Under the pieces are notes generated by a model. The model ran no database searches and had not been told where the DNA came from. It saw only the letters and a list, made by a program, of their open reading frames with translations. A stretch of 32,933 bases of DNA from Pseudomonadota bacterium (GTDB lineage Bacteria; Pseudomonadota; Gammaproteobacteria; Burkholderiales; Burkholderiaceae_C): positions 1-32,933 of the forward strand of contig JAJYTY010000017.1 of the NCBI GenBank assembly GCA_021792835.1, read 5' to 3'. A program made the position numbers and the translations under genes. This document shows positions 1 to 7,907 of this stretch, piece by piece. Numbering within the stretch: the first letter of the stretch is position 1; each line of letters starts with the position of its first letter.

Positions 1-130
1 CGGACGCGTGGTCGCGTTGCGGGATCGCATGCCAGGTGGCAACGGTCAGCACCAGGTAGATGACCAGGAAGAACGCGGCGCTTCCGAGGAAGATGTTGCG
101 CGCCACGGCCTTCGTGAAGACTTGTTCCAT
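1..130 (-). CDS. N-terminus of a membrane-anchored protein, truncated by the window edge (MEQVFTKAVARNIFLGSAAFFLVIYLVLTVATWHAIPQRDHAS...)
   Basis: ATG at 130 on the minus strand preceded by GGAG (RBS-like); one hydrophobic N-terminal helix; open to the window edge. Family not identifiable from 43 aa. Confidence 0.55.
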   Translation of the reverse strand, partial: MEQVFTKAVARNIFLGSAAFFLVIYLVLTVATWHAIPQRDHAS

Positions 131-594
131 GGAGGACTCCAGAATTCGGCGGGGTAGGAGACAGCGAAGCGAGGGCGCTTGAAGGGTTATGCGACGTAGC
201 CCTTTGGGCGCGGAGGAGAAGGGGGGATCGGACCCGGATGAGGCGGCGGAGCAGAGCCTTAAAGTGGTATTTCGGATGCATATTAGCGGCTGCGGGGCGG
301 CCGCTGTCAAGCTTCTGCAGAAGGGGCTTGCACGTGTTGCGCCGGTTTGGGGACGCCGCGGCGTGGCGGCGACGCGCCCCGCGGGCTACGCTGTGGCCGA
401 GCTTGCGCAGTCGGCTACGACGTATGTCGGACTGGGGGCAGGCGCGACGACGGATTGCCGTCACGGATTGCCGTCACGGCCTGCTGCCATTGCTCGGGCG
501 CGACGTGGCCCGCGTCTTCGCGCGGCGCAGACCCCGAAAGGCAGTGTTCGGGCGATCGCCTTCGAGCAGGCGGCCGGGCCCCGGTAGCCCAGGC

Positions 595-1191
595 TTATCC
601 GCCGAAGCTGCAGCCGCCGCCTGGCGTGATCGAGCCGGCGCCGGGAAGCAGGCGCAGCAGCCGGGCGTGCTCGACACCGCGCAGCAGGGTCGGGGCGGAA
701 TGGCCCTGCTCGCAGATCATCAGGCTGGGAGTCAGGACTTCTCCGCTGGATTCGAGCAAGTGCAGGTTGCGGTCCAGCGCGGCGGTCGTGGCAGGTTTCG
801 CGGTGCCGGGCGGATAGCCGCCTTCCTCGTCGCCCACGTTGAAGCCGGTCTCGTTCACCTGCCACGCACGGGCAGGGTCGGGGGCCTGCAGGATGGCCGC
901 CGCGCGTGCCTTGCTGTCGGGCTTGAGAAAGGCCACCGGCACGACGCGGATGCGCAGCCTGCCCTGCGCCAGCAGCGGCGCGGTGTCGGTGCTGAACATG
1001 TGGCAGAAGCGGCAGTTCGGGTCCTCGAAGGCCACGATCAGGGGGCCCGCGCGACCCAGCGTGAAACCCGCCCCGTGCATCGCGCCCCGCGCCAGCGCCG
1101 CGCCTCGCACCGGGGTGGCGGCATGGCTGGGCGTTGCCAGCAGCGTGCCGCCCAGCAGCAGGGCGGAGAACAGAGCGCGGACTTGGTTCAT
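595..1191 (-). CDS. DsbG/DsbC-like periplasmic thioredoxin-fold protein (CRFC active site), 198 aa
   Basis: Start MNQVRALFSALLLGGTLLATPSHA (signal peptide); 'LIVAFEDPNCRFCHMF', 'VVPVAFLKPDSKARAAAILQAPDPARAW' and cis-Pro-like 'LTPSLMIC' resemble the DsbG catalytic domain. ATG overlaps the stop of the upstream gene (ATGA). Confidence 0.85.
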   Translation of the reverse strand: MNQVRALFSALLLGGTLLATPSHAATPVRGAALARGAMHGAGFTLGRAGPLIVAFEDPNCRFCHMFSTDTAPLLAQGRLRIRVVPVAFLKPDSKARAAAILQAPDPARAWQVNETGFNVGDEEGGYPPGTAKPATTAALDRNLHLLESSGEVLTPSLMICEQGHSAPTLLRGVEHARLLRLLPGAGSITPGGGCSFGG

Positions 1192-4100
1192 GAGGGGGAC
1201 TCGCAGGCTTGCGCGACTTGCGCTGCCATCCATTGAAGCAGGGATTCGGTGGCTTCGGCGGTCTGCGCCGGGTCGTCCTGGTGGATGCGCTCGTGCCAGC
1301 CCAGCACCCGCGGGTCGTCGACCCCGCGATCCTGCAGGAAGCGGGTAAGCGGGCATTGCTCGATCGGGCACGAAGGGTGCAGGCGCAGCGGGTCGCGCGC
1401 GTTGGCCCAGAAATGCGCCAGCGCGCCGGGCCATGTGCGAAGTGTCTCATCGACGTCGGGGGCAAGCACCGGTCGGTTGCGTACCCAATCCAGGAAGTCG
1501 ACGGCGGGCATCGGCCGCGACAATGCATAACCCTGGCCGAGCCGGGCACCGAGTTGTCTCGCCACCTCGACGAAACCCTCGTCCTGCAGGCCTTCGATCA
1601 CCGTGTGGGGGGCGAATTCCTGCCCGATGTGTACCAGCGAGGCGAGCAGCCGGATGGTGCGTACCGGGTCCTTCGCCAGGCCGCGGATCAGCCCCTGGTC
1701 GATTTTCACGGTGTCGATGGGCAGCGAGGCCAGTCGGGTCACGCTGCTGTAGCCGGAGCCTAGGTCGTCGAGCGCCAGCCGAACCCCCAGCGCGTCGATG
1801 GCGCGGATGGCGTCGTCGCTGCGCGCCTCGTCGATGCCATCGGTCTCCAGGACTTCCAGCGTCAGGTGGCTGGCATCGACGCCGGCCTTGCGCAGGGCCT
1901 CGTCGATCCACGACGCGCATTGCGGGTGCATCAGCGTGGGCGGCGGCAGGTTGACGGCCACGTCCACCTGCAATCCCGCATCGCGCCAGCCGCGCAGGAA
2001 GTCGAGGGTCTGCGCCAGCCCATGGCGGAACAGCGCGTGGAGCTCCTGCTCGCCGAAGGCCGGCAGGAATTGGGCCGGGCCGTAGATGGTGCCGTCGGCG
2101 GCCTGCAGGCGCGCCAGCGCCTCGGCCCTGGGAATCGCGCCGGTGCGCAGCTCGACGATCGGCTGCACCCACATGCGCAGTCCGTCGCCGTACAGCAGCT
2201 CACGAAACGAGCGCACCTGGTCGGCGTCGATCGGGCGGTGATTGCGCGCCGTCGCCGTGAATTGGGCCTCGATGCGCGCGTGCAGCAGACCCAGCCACGA
2301 GCGCGCCCAGTCCGACGAGAACTGATGCGGATAGGCGCCGAACAGCATCAGCACGCTGTCGGTGTTGTCGCCGCTGAGGATCGGGATGGTGGCGGCGCTG
2401 CGCCAACCGAACTCGTGCGCCAGTGCATGCCAGGGCCGCAGGCGCTCGTCGAGCCGGTAGGCGTCGACCACCTGGACGTCGCGCATGAACCAGGCCATCG
2501 CCAGAGGCCCGCGCCCGAGACCGCGCGAGGGGTTCAGGTTCGGATACAGGTCGTGCGTGCGCAGCAGCCCGATCAGGCGCGCGAAGCCCTCGCCGGCCCC
2601 GGCCTCCTCGCGCAGTACGCCATGCTCGTCGGGGCGGAACACGATGGCGTGGCGGATTCCCGGAAGCTCGACCAGCGCGGCCAGTGACTCGGGCAACAGA
2701 TCCACCCAGCGCGCGCGCTCGCGCAACGGCGTGCGAAGCAGCGAGAAGTAGCGCGTCGTGAGCTGCTCCATCGAGTTCAGCTGGGCCTGCACGTCCAGGC
2801 GCAGGCGCGCCGTGGCCACGCGCAGCACGCGATAGCGCTGGCGCGACGGGATCAGCGCGTTCTCCAGCTGCGTGCGCAGCAGGTCCTCGTACAGGGCGAA
2901 GGTGCCTTCCATGCGAGCGCTGGCCACCCCGATGAGCGCGTGCACCTGCCCCAGACGCTGCGCGTTGGCCTCCAGCGCCTCGCGGGTGGTCGCGGCGTCG
3001 AGCAGGAACAACAGGTGCGAGGCCTGGGTGGTCTTCAAGGCCTCGAGTTCCTCGGCGCCCAGGCAGCGCAGGATGCGCGCCTGCTCCTGTTCCTGCGCCA
3101 GGTCGTCGTAGAACGCCACGCTGAAGCTGCGCGCGATGTCGTCCAGCATCCGCGGGTCCAGGGATTGCAGCAGCGCGCGCGAGTCCTCGCCGAAACTGTC
3201 GATCGCCAGCTCGCGGCTGGAGTCCGCGGCCTGCTCGGCCGCGCCGGTGCCGATGCGCCACCAGCGCGTGCGATCCAGCTTGTGCGTCTTGCCCGCGTAC
3301 ATCGCCGCGTCCGCCATGCGCAGCAGGGTGTCGGGCTCGCGCGCATCCTGGGGGCACAGCGCCAGGCCCATGGTCATTCCGACCTCGGCGCTGCGGCCGT
3401 CACCGAGGTCGAAGGGGGTCTCCACCGCAGTGTGCAGGCGTTCGAGCGCGGCGCCCAGCACCAGTACCACATGGTCGGGATCGAGGTCCTCGGACACGAT
3501 GACGAATTCGTCGCCGCCGAGCCGCGCCAGGAAGTCGGTCTTGCGCAGGCGCAGGTGCAGGGACTGCGCGACCCTTTGCAGCAGCACGTCGCCGACGGCA
3601 TGGCCGTAGCGGTCGTTGACCGGCTTGAAGTTGTCCAGGTCCAGCATGCCCACGGCGAGCACGCTCTGGCGGCGCTCGCTGCGCGCGATGGCTCCCGGCA
3701 GGAATTCGTCGAGGGCCAGGCGGTTGGGCAGCCCGGTGAGCGCATCGGTGCGTGCGCGCCGGCTCTCGGAGTCCTGCAAGGCCTGCAGCGCGTTCTTGCG
3801 GTCCAGTTCGTCCAGCCCGTGGCCGAGCAGCGCGGCGACCTGCTCGCAGGCGCCGGCGATCGTGGAATCGAAGAACCCGGTCTCCCCGGTCGCGATCGCG
3901 AGCACGCCCCAGATCTCGGCGCCGCGGCGCACCGGCACCGCCAGCAGCGAGGCCCAGTGCGCCGCATCGCGCGCCCCGGTAGCCGCGTCGCGGCGCATCG
4001 TGGCGTCCTGCGCGCGCCACGCCTGCGCGCGCCAGGCCCGTGCGATCGCATCGTGCGCGTCGTCTACATGCACGCGCAACTGCTCCAGATGGTCGAGGTC

Positions 4101-6212
4101 GATCGCGCTGTGTGCCGCCTCCCCGACGGCGCGGAACACGCCTTCGGAGTCCGGGCGCATCAGCCATGCCGCGGTGAACTGCGTGCCGTCGAGCAGGCTC
4201 TGGCACAGCCGGGTGATCATGCCCGATTCGGTGGAACCCTGGAGCAGTGAATCCGCCGCGGCCGCCAGCGCCCGGTACACGCCCTGCGTCTGGCGCAACT
4301 GGCGTGCCTGCTGGTGGCGCTCGGTGACGTCGATCTGGGTCCACAGGATGCGCTGCACTCCATCGCCGAGGTCCAGGCGCACGCCGGTCATGTCGAGCAC
4401 CAGCAGGCTGCCGTCCGCGCGCAGGTAGCGGATCTCCTGCATCGAGCCCGATCCGTCGCGCAGGATGTCCTGCACCAGTTCGCCGACCCGCGCGTAGTCG
4501 GCGGGGTCGGCGTAGAACGCGTGGGCTGCCCGGCTCGCCAGTTGTTCCAGGTTGGCCGCACCGGCCATCTGCAGCAAACGCGCGTTGGCGTGCTCGAACC
4601 TGCGTTCGGGGTAGCGCATCACGTTGACGCCCACCGTCATGTTCGACAGCAGCGCGGCGTTGATGCGCGACTGCTCGCGCTCGCGGCGCACCGAGTCCAG
4701 CCGGGCGAGACCGATGGACAGATCGGCCGCGATCTGCTCCGCGACCTTCTGCAGCGAGGCGTCGAAGCCTTCGTCGAAACTCAGGTACACGTTGAAGATG
4801 GCCCACACGCGCCCGCCGCGCAGCAGCGGCAACCCGGCCGTGGCATGGATGTCGAAGTCCTCCAGGCGTGCGGCCCAGACCAGATGCGACGGCGCGCCGC
4901 GTACCCGTTGCGCGAACCTCGGCCGCTGCTCGCGCCATGCCTGTCCGGCGGTGCCGCGACCGAAGGGCGACTGCGCATCGGTGTTGATGATGATCCCGTC
5001 CAGGTAGGCGGCCGCGGGCCCGGCTTTCGCCAGCACGGCGAAGCGGCCCGACTCATCGGGACGGCCGACCCACGCCAGCGAGATGCCCTGCAGCCCGACC
5101 ACCAGCTCGCAGAACTTCTGCAGCAGCCCGAGGTCGTCTTCCGCAGTGTCGATCAGATGGTTGATCGACGACAGGATCCCGGTCAGGTCCGAGAGCCTGC
5201 GCAACTGGCTGTGCAGCTGGTCCTGCTGCTCGGCCAGGTGGCGCGCCTGCAGGCGCGCCAGCGCGTCCAGCTGGGTGGCCTGCTCCTGCAGGCGCAGCAG
5301 CGCGGCCTTGTGCGCATGTTGCAACGACGATGCGAGCAGCACCGCGCCGCCGACGGCGAGCAGGAAGAACTCCAGCGCGACGATGGTCTGCGCCGAACTG
5401 GCCGCGGCGACGATCGGCAGGCCCAGCGCGGCCGACCCGGTCAGCAGCACGAAGCTGAATGCCAGCAGCCCGGCCGTGATCAGTGTGTTGAATAGGAACA
5501 CCGAACCGAGCAGCGGAAACAGCAGCAGCCCGAGAAGTCCGGTGCGCTGCGCCGGCTCGAGTGCGTTGCCGCCGGCGGCAACCGCCCAGACGAGCAACAC
5601 CAGCGCGAAGGCGCCGGCCACCTGCGCGAACCGCGCCGGTTGCGCCGGCGGCACGCGATGCCTGCGGCCCTTCCAGGCCAGTTGCAGCAACGGGGTCAGC
5701 ATGACCACCGCGCTGGCGTCGGCAATCGCCCAATCGACGACCCGGCCGGCGGCGCCGGCACGCATGCCGCCCAGCCAGACCAGCCCGGCCACGCCGAGCA
5801 GCGCGCACAGCGTGGGTTGCAGCAGACCCATCGCCAGCAGGAACGCCGCGGTGCCGCGTGGGCTGCGCCACCAGGTCCCGGGCGAGCCGCCGATGCGTTG
5901 CAGCAAGGCACGTCCGAGCAGAGGCACCAGGGCATTGCCGGCCGATGCGATCAGCGCCGGCCCGAGCCCGAATCGCGACCCGAAAAGGTTCGCCAGCAGC
6001 GAGCCCGCGAACACGCCGGGCATCGCGTCGCCGCCCCAGCACAGCGCCGCGAACGCCGCCAGCGCGGCCGGCGGCCACAGCGGCGAGACGCCGTGGAACA
6101 CGTGGCTTGGAAACGCTGCCAGCGCCAGGTAGCCGGTCGCTGTCGCGACGTTCAGGCGCATCCAGGCGCCCGGACGCGGGGCCGAGAGCGCCGCCAACCC
6201 ATCTCGGTTCAT
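1188..6212 (-). CDS. Giant multidomain c-di-GMP turnover protein: MASE1-like membrane domain, GAF, PAS, GAF, GGDEF, globin-like domain, GAF-like, EAL, Cys-containing C-terminal tail (1674 aa)
   Basis: Multi-TM N-terminus (MASE1-like); PAS ending 'ILWTQIDVTERHQ'; 'DALTGLPNRLALDEF' and 'RKTDFLARLGGDEF' (GGDEF plus RxxD I-site); 'AFYDDLAQ...GQVHALIGVASARMEGTFALYEDLL' globin-sensor-like; EAL motifs 'AEALARL', 'VAVNLPPPTL', 'LTLEVLETDGI', 'LALDDLGSGYSS', 'VKIDQGLI', 'VIEGLQDEG'. Confidence 0.93.
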   Translation of the reverse strand: MNRDGLAALSAPRPGAWMRLNVATATGYLALAAFPSHVFHGVSPLWPPAALAAFAALCWGGDAMPGVFAGSLLANLFGSRFGLGPALIASAGNALVPLLGRALLQRIGGSPGTWWRSPRGTAAFLLAMGLLQPTLCALLGVAGLVWLGGMRAGAAGRVVDWAIADASAVVMLTPLLQLAWKGRRHRVPPAQPARFAQVAGAFALVLLVWAVAAGGNALEPAQRTGLLGLLLFPLLGSVFLFNTLITAGLLAFSFVLLTGSAALGLPIVAAASSAQTIVALEFFLLAVGGAVLLASSLQHAHKAALLRLQEQATQLDALARLQARHLAEQQDQLHSQLRRLSDLTGILSSINHLIDTAEDDLGLLQKFCELVVGLQGISLAWVGRPDESGRFAVLAKAGPAAAYLDGIIINTDAQSPFGRGTAGQAWREQRPRFAQRVRGAPSHLVWAARLEDFDIHATAGLPLLRGGRVWAIFNVYLSFDEGFDASLQKVAEQIAADLSIGLARLDSVRREREQSRINAALLSNMTVGVNVMRYPERRFEHANARLLQMAGAANLEQLASRAAHAFYADPADYARVGELVQDILRDGSGSMQEIRYLRADGSLLVLDMTGVRLDLGDGVQRILWTQIDVTERHQQARQLRQTQGVYRALAAAADSLLQGSTESGMITRLCQSLLDGTQFTAAWLMRPDSEGVFRAVGEAAHSAIDLDHLEQLRVHVDDAHDAIARAWRAQAWRAQDATMRRDAATGARDAAHWASLLAVPVRRGAEIWGVLAIATGETGFFDSTIAGACEQVAALLGHGLDELDRKNALQALQDSESRRARTDALTGLPNRLALDEFLPGAIARSERRQSVLAVGMLDLDNFKPVNDRYGHAVGDVLLQRVAQSLHLRLRKTDFLARLGGDEFVIVSEDLDPDHVVLVLGAALERLHTAVETPFDLGDGRSAEVGMTMGLALCPQDAREPDTLLRMADAAMYAGKTHKLDRTRWWRIGTGAAEQAADSSRELAIDSFGEDSRALLQSLDPRMLDDIARSFSVAFYDDLAQEQEQARILRCLGAEELEALKTTQASHLLFLLDAATTREALEANAQRLGQVHALIGVASARMEGTFALYEDLLRTQLENALIPSRQRYRVLRVATARLRLDVQAQLNSMEQLTTRYFSLLRTPLRERARWVDLLPESLAALVELPGIRHAIVFRPDEHGVLREEAGAGEGFARLIGLLRTHDLYPNLNPSRGLGRGPLAMAWFMRDVQVVDAYRLDERLRPWHALAHEFGWRSAATIPILSGDNTDSVLMLFGAYPHQFSSDWARSWLGLLHARIEAQFTATARNHRPIDADQVRSFRELLYGDGLRMWVQPIVELRTGAIPRAEALARLQAADGTIYGPAQFLPAFGEQELHALFRHGLAQTLDFLRGWRDAGLQVDVAVNLPPPTLMHPQCASWIDEALRKAGVDASHLTLEVLETDGIDEARSDDAIRAIDALGVRLALDDLGSGYSSVTRLASLPIDTVKIDQGLIRGLAKDPVRTIRLLASLVHIGQEFAPHTVIEGLQDEGFVEVARQLGARLGQGYALSRPMPAVDFLDWVRNRPVLAPDVDETLRTWPGALAHFWANARDPLRLHPSCPIEQCPLTRFLQDRGVDDPRVLGWHERIHQDDPAQTAEATESLLQWMAAQVAQACESPS

Positions 6213-6373
6213 CGGGGAATGGAGCTTAGATACAAGCGCAGATCGCTATCAACGCATGCTAGCGCCGTACGGCAACCATCCTCCGCCGAGTTTCTGCGGG
6301 TTTTGCCGGATCGGGGCCGAATCCGCGCAACATCGTGGCGCGGAGTGCCCGCTGTGTGGTGGGTGCTGCGCCT

Positions 6374-6754
6374 TCAGTCGAACGAAGGCTGCTGCGGACG
6401 GGCCACCGGGAGTCCGGCGGCGGCCCAGGCGTCGAATCCGCCGGCGATGGACCGCACACGCGAGTAGCCCATCTGCTGCATCGCCACCGCTGCCAGCGCG
6501 GCACGCCCGCTGGTCTTGCAATACAGCACGACGTCCAGGTCGCGCGCCCCGAATTCGGGCGTGCTGCTCAGCTTGAATTCCAGCAGTCCGCGCGGTACCA
6601 GGACCGCCCCCGGCAGATGCCCGGCGGCATGCTCGTCGGCCTCGCGCACGTCGAGCAGCAGGTCGGCTTCGCGCACGGCATCGCCAGCCTGCTCGATCGG
6701 GATCTCGACAATGCGGGACTTGGCTTCGGTGACAAGGTCGTGCGCGGTTTTCAT
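6374..6754 (-). CDS. Rhodanese-like domain protein, 126 aa
   Basis: 'LLLDVREADEHAAGHLPGAVLVPRGLLEF', active-site loop 'YCKTSGRAA', and 'GYSRVRSIAGGFDAWAAAGLPV'. Confidence 0.93.
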   Translation of the reverse strand: MKTAHDLVTEAKSRIVEIPIEQAGDAVREADLLLDVREADEHAAGHLPGAVLVPRGLLEFKLSSTPEFGARDLDVVLYCKTSGRAALAAVAMQQMGYSRVRSIAGGFDAWAAAGLPVARPQQPSFD

Positions 6755-6978
6755 CGGGCATCCAGGCAGGAGGGTGGCGCGGAACGCGGGGTGGAACGAG
6801 TCGGGAGTCGGGAGTGGAGATTGTAGGGCGATACCGGGAGGTGTATGAGCCGGCTCGCGGGACTCCGCGCTGCAGCGGGTGCGACTGCAGCTTCGGAAGA
6901 TTCATGGTTCATTCTGTAGCACTGCGCGTGCGGATCTTGTCTAGACTGCCCGAGTCTTCAACCACGGGAGTTATTGCG

Positions 6979-7293
6979 ATGCAAAAAAACGGTATCAAAC
7001 CCGGTCTTGCTGTCGTGGGAGTCGCGCTGGCGGCGGCGCTGCTGGGAGGATGCGCGTCCACCAGCGATCTGGCCAAGACCACGGCCACCGCCGACCACGC
7101 CAGCCGTCAGGCCCAGGCTGCGCAGAATGAGGCCGCGCAGGCCTCGAAGAGCGCGGACCAGGCGAACCAGACCGCGAACGCCGCGATGAGCAAGGCCGAC
7201 CATGCGTCCTCGGTGGCCGGGCAGGCGATGAACGAAGTCGACCGCCTGAAGCAGGAGATCGACCGCATGTTCAAGAAGACGATGCAGAAGTGA
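6979..7293 (+). CDS. OprI/Lpp-like alanine-zipper outer-membrane lipoprotein, 104 aa, C-terminal Lys
   Basis: Signal peptide with lipobox 'LLGGC'; mature part is an Ala-rich coiled coil; ends '...MFKKTMQK'. ATG at 6979 preceded by GGGAG at a suitable distance. Confidence 0.85.
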   Translation: MQKNGIKPGLAVVGVALAAALLGGCASTSDLAKTTATADHASRQAQAAQNEAAQASKSADQANQTANAAMSKADHASSVAGQAMNEVDRLKQEIDRMFKKTMQK

Positions 7294-7302
7294 AGGTCTC
7301 CA

Positions 7303-7323
7303 GGGCCGGGCTGCGCCCGGCCC
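7303..7323. terminator. GC-rich hairpin between convergent genes (GGGCCGGGC-TGC-GCCCGGCCC)
   Basis: Perfect 9-bp inverted repeat with 3-nt loop, 10 nt after the lipoprotein stop and 39 bp before the stop of the convergent gene; no clear U-tract. Confidence 0.55.
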
Positions 7324-7361
7324 GCGCCGTGCCGCGCGAAGGTCCCCGCGCCTGGCCGCCT

Positions 7362-7907
7362 TCAGCGGATCATCACCAGCGTGCCGACGTGAACCCAGCG
7401 CGCGAGACGCCGGAGCTGGCCGTTGGTCAGCGCGATGCAGCCATCGGTCCAGTTGACGCGTCGCTGCACGGCAGGGGAATCGCCGCCCAGCCCGTGGATC
7501 CCGATGTCGCCGCCGAGCGCGGTGTCCTGTGGGGGCATGCGCCCGCGCTGGAAGGCCCGCACGATCGCGCGCAGGCCCGGGCCGCCGATCAGGCCCTCGC
7601 GCCAGGCGAGCAGCGCCGCGCGCGGGGTCGGATAGTCGAGCCCGAAGAACTCGCCGAAGCGGCTGTGGCGATCGATCCACGCGACGTGGAAATTTCCGCG
7701 CGGGGTGACGTCGTCGCCCCGCAGGTGCAGCCGGGCAGCGCCGCCGCTGCCGATGGCGATGTTGTCGAATCTCTCCAGGACATGATCATGCCGCGCCACT
7801 ACCGTCAGCGTCAGCTTGTGCGTATCGACGACCAGGAACGGCGCGCCGTGGGCCGGCACCATGCCGCCGCAGAGCGTCCACAGCACGACGGCCGCGCACC
7901 CCGGCAA
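7362..7907 (-). CDS. L,D-transpeptidase (YkuD fold, YafK/COG3034-like); start codon uncertain
   Basis: 'GGDIGIHGLGGDSPAVQRRVNWTDGCIALTNGQ...VGTLVMI' matches the YkuD catalytic H...GC motif. Signal-peptide-like 'LPGCAAVVLWTLCGGMVPAHG-AP' needs a TTG start at 7907; the first ATG (7862) lies inside it. Confidence 0.8.
   Translation of the reverse strand: MPGCAAVVLWTLCGGMVPAHGAPFLVVDTHKLTLTVVARHDHVLERFDNIAIGSGGAARLHLRGDDVTPRGNFHVAWIDRHSRFGEFFGLDYPTPRAALLAWREGLIGGPGLRAIVRAFQRGRMPPQDTALGGDIGIHGLGGDSPAVQRRVNWTDGCIALTNGQLRRLARWVHVGTLVMIR

Noticed and set aside
238-1236. 332-aa plus-strand ORF over the start of the window
   Set aside because: Arg/Ala-rich, no motifs, and overlaps the convincing DsbG-like gene on the other strand; its 5' part covers only the non-coding gap.
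1209-5495. Several long plus-strand ORFs (1209-1763, 1866-2687, 2940-4250, 4314-5495) opposite the GGDEF/EAL gene
   Set aside because: Compositional artefacts of codon-position GC bias; no recognisable motifs, and the minus strand is fully explained.
7290-7847. Upstream extension of the plus-strand L,D-transpeptidase ORF to 7290
   Set aside because: The extension runs antisense through the other transpeptidase, lacks motifs, and would bury the signal peptide.
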